NCBI RefSeq assembly: GCF_011050365.1
Contig: NZ_DRFV01000008.1
Span: 186,001-250,000 of the forward strand
From: Pseudohongiella sp.
GTDB taxonomy: Bacteria; Pseudomonadota; Gammaproteobacteria; Pseudomonadales; Pseudohongiellaceae
Direction of reading: 5' to 3'
Length of the DNA stretch: 64,000 bases
Shown: piece after piece, positions 63,647 to 64,000 of the stretch
How the letters are laid out: each line of letters opens with the position of its first letter
Position numbering within the stretch: position 1 is the first letter of the stretch
Program-made: the position numbers and the translations under genes
Notes under the pieces: model-generated
What the model was told of the DNA's origin: nothing
Database searches by the model: none
What the model saw: only the letters and a program-made list of their open reading frames with translations

Positions 63647-64000
63647 TCAGTCGACCTTGCCCGGTTCGAAGTCATGGCTCAGGGCTATGGCGACAGCGTC
63701 GGGCAGCGGATCGACATGATGCTGGTAGGCCGGGTGTTCACTGTAAACCGACCAGCGCGTGCCCTTGCGCACAGCGGCCAGCATCTCGGCAGTGAACTCG
63801 AAACGCAGGAAGTGCACGGCCGAGGTTTTGTCGGCTGTTGAGCGCGGCAGATCTTCGTCGGCGATGGCGGGTACCGGCGGGCAGCCTTTGATCTGCATAT
63901 AAACCTGATGTTCCAGGCCCACCAGCTCATGCAGTGCTGTGTTCCGGCGAATGGCGTCGGAAAATTCGATCATCAGGGTACACTTCAGGTTGTGTCCGTC
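63647..64000 (-). CDS. DUF3501-family protein, 5' end outside window
   Basis: The frame continues to the right edge without a start codon that fits the family, so only the C-terminal 117 residues or so are present. They read DGHNLKCTLMIEFSD at the edge, then LHELVGLEHQVYMQIKG, AIADEDLPRST, KTSAVHFLRFEF and YQHHVDPLPDAVAIAL, the order known from DUF3501. Such genes often accompany a rubrerythrin and an Fe-S oxidoreductase; those would lie beyond the window. Function unknown. An ATG at 63973 is internal to the family alignment and is not the true start. Confidence 0.85.
   Translation of the reverse strand, partial: DGHNLKCTLMIEFSDAIRRNTALHELVGLEHQVYMQIKGCPPVPAIADEDLPRSTADKTSAVHFLRFEFTAEMLAAVRKGTRWSVYSEHPAYQHHVDPLPDAVAIALSHDFEPGKVD

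Noticed and set aside
1-64000. CRISPR array, prophage or integron
   Set aside because: No regularly spaced direct repeats, cas genes, phage structural genes, integrase or attC-like sites were seen anywhere in the window.

Overview
The window looks like chromosomal core sequence from a free-living, probably marine, gammaproteobacterium of the broad Pseudomonadales/Cellvibrionales type. The reasons are gene order: tkt-epd-pgk-fba next to metK, divergent rpiA/ilvA, serA divergent from a D-2-hydroxyglutarate dehydrogenase, orn-queG, and zapA-6S RNA-5-formyl-THF cyclo-ligase beside pepP-ubiH-ubiI. Base composition is moderately GC-rich. The species cannot be fixed from the sequence alone. I see no tRNA, rRNA, CRISPR array, prophage or intact insertion sequence.

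Layout. 1-5237 (minus strand) is a SAM-cycle operon: an ArsR-methyltransferase fusion regulator (SahR-like), metK, ahcY, metF and the 5' part of rsmE, behind an AT-rich promoter with a near-perfect 28-bp palindrome over its -35. 5457-7159 is a HipB/HipA toxin-antitoxin pair that appears to be inserted between this operon and the central-carbon operon tkt-epd-pgk-fba (7284-12665). A 176-bp imperfect palindrome separates fba from serA. 14232-21985 holds a D2HGDH-type flavoenzyme, a cold-shock protein, rpiA/ilvA, ppnP, psd and motAB. 22041-29547 holds rsgA, orn, queG, a YbdL-type aminotransferase divergent from the ovothiol synthase ovoA, and a luciferase-like oxidoreductase. 29861-31868 encodes two secreted paralogues of unknown function.

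31905-39777 carries a split SOS mutasome. dnaE2 (plus strand) and imuA-imuB (minus strand) each have a perfect CTGT-N8-ACAG LexA box and are separated by a DMT permease and an HD-GYP phosphodiesterase. A 30-residue membrane protein, fau, the 6S RNA gene, zapA and a TIGR02449 protein follow. 41781-46783 is pepP plus two ubiquinone hydroxylases, with a DUF1499 lipoprotein and a MaoC-fold gene inserted on the opposite strand. 46878-57981 contains a small unknown gene, an exported methyltransferase-fold protein, an ABC exporter, a KefB-type antiporter, an RND pump with its adaptor, an SDR and an exported SMP-30 protein. The window ends with a membrane diguanylate cyclase, ahpC-ahpF, a DUF6164 protein, a TraB/GumN protein, a small conserved-looking gene and the 3' part of a DUF3501 gene.

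Best leads for novelty are the secreted paralogue pair (each with only two cysteines, both 140 residues apart), the LexA box in the loop of a terminator-like hairpin abutting the dnaE2 start, the 30-residue membrane protein near 6S RNA, the HipBA insertion with its own inverted-repeat operator, and the structured intergenic elements at 12690-12865 and 16967-17018. None is proven to be a new system; each is given with a decisive check.
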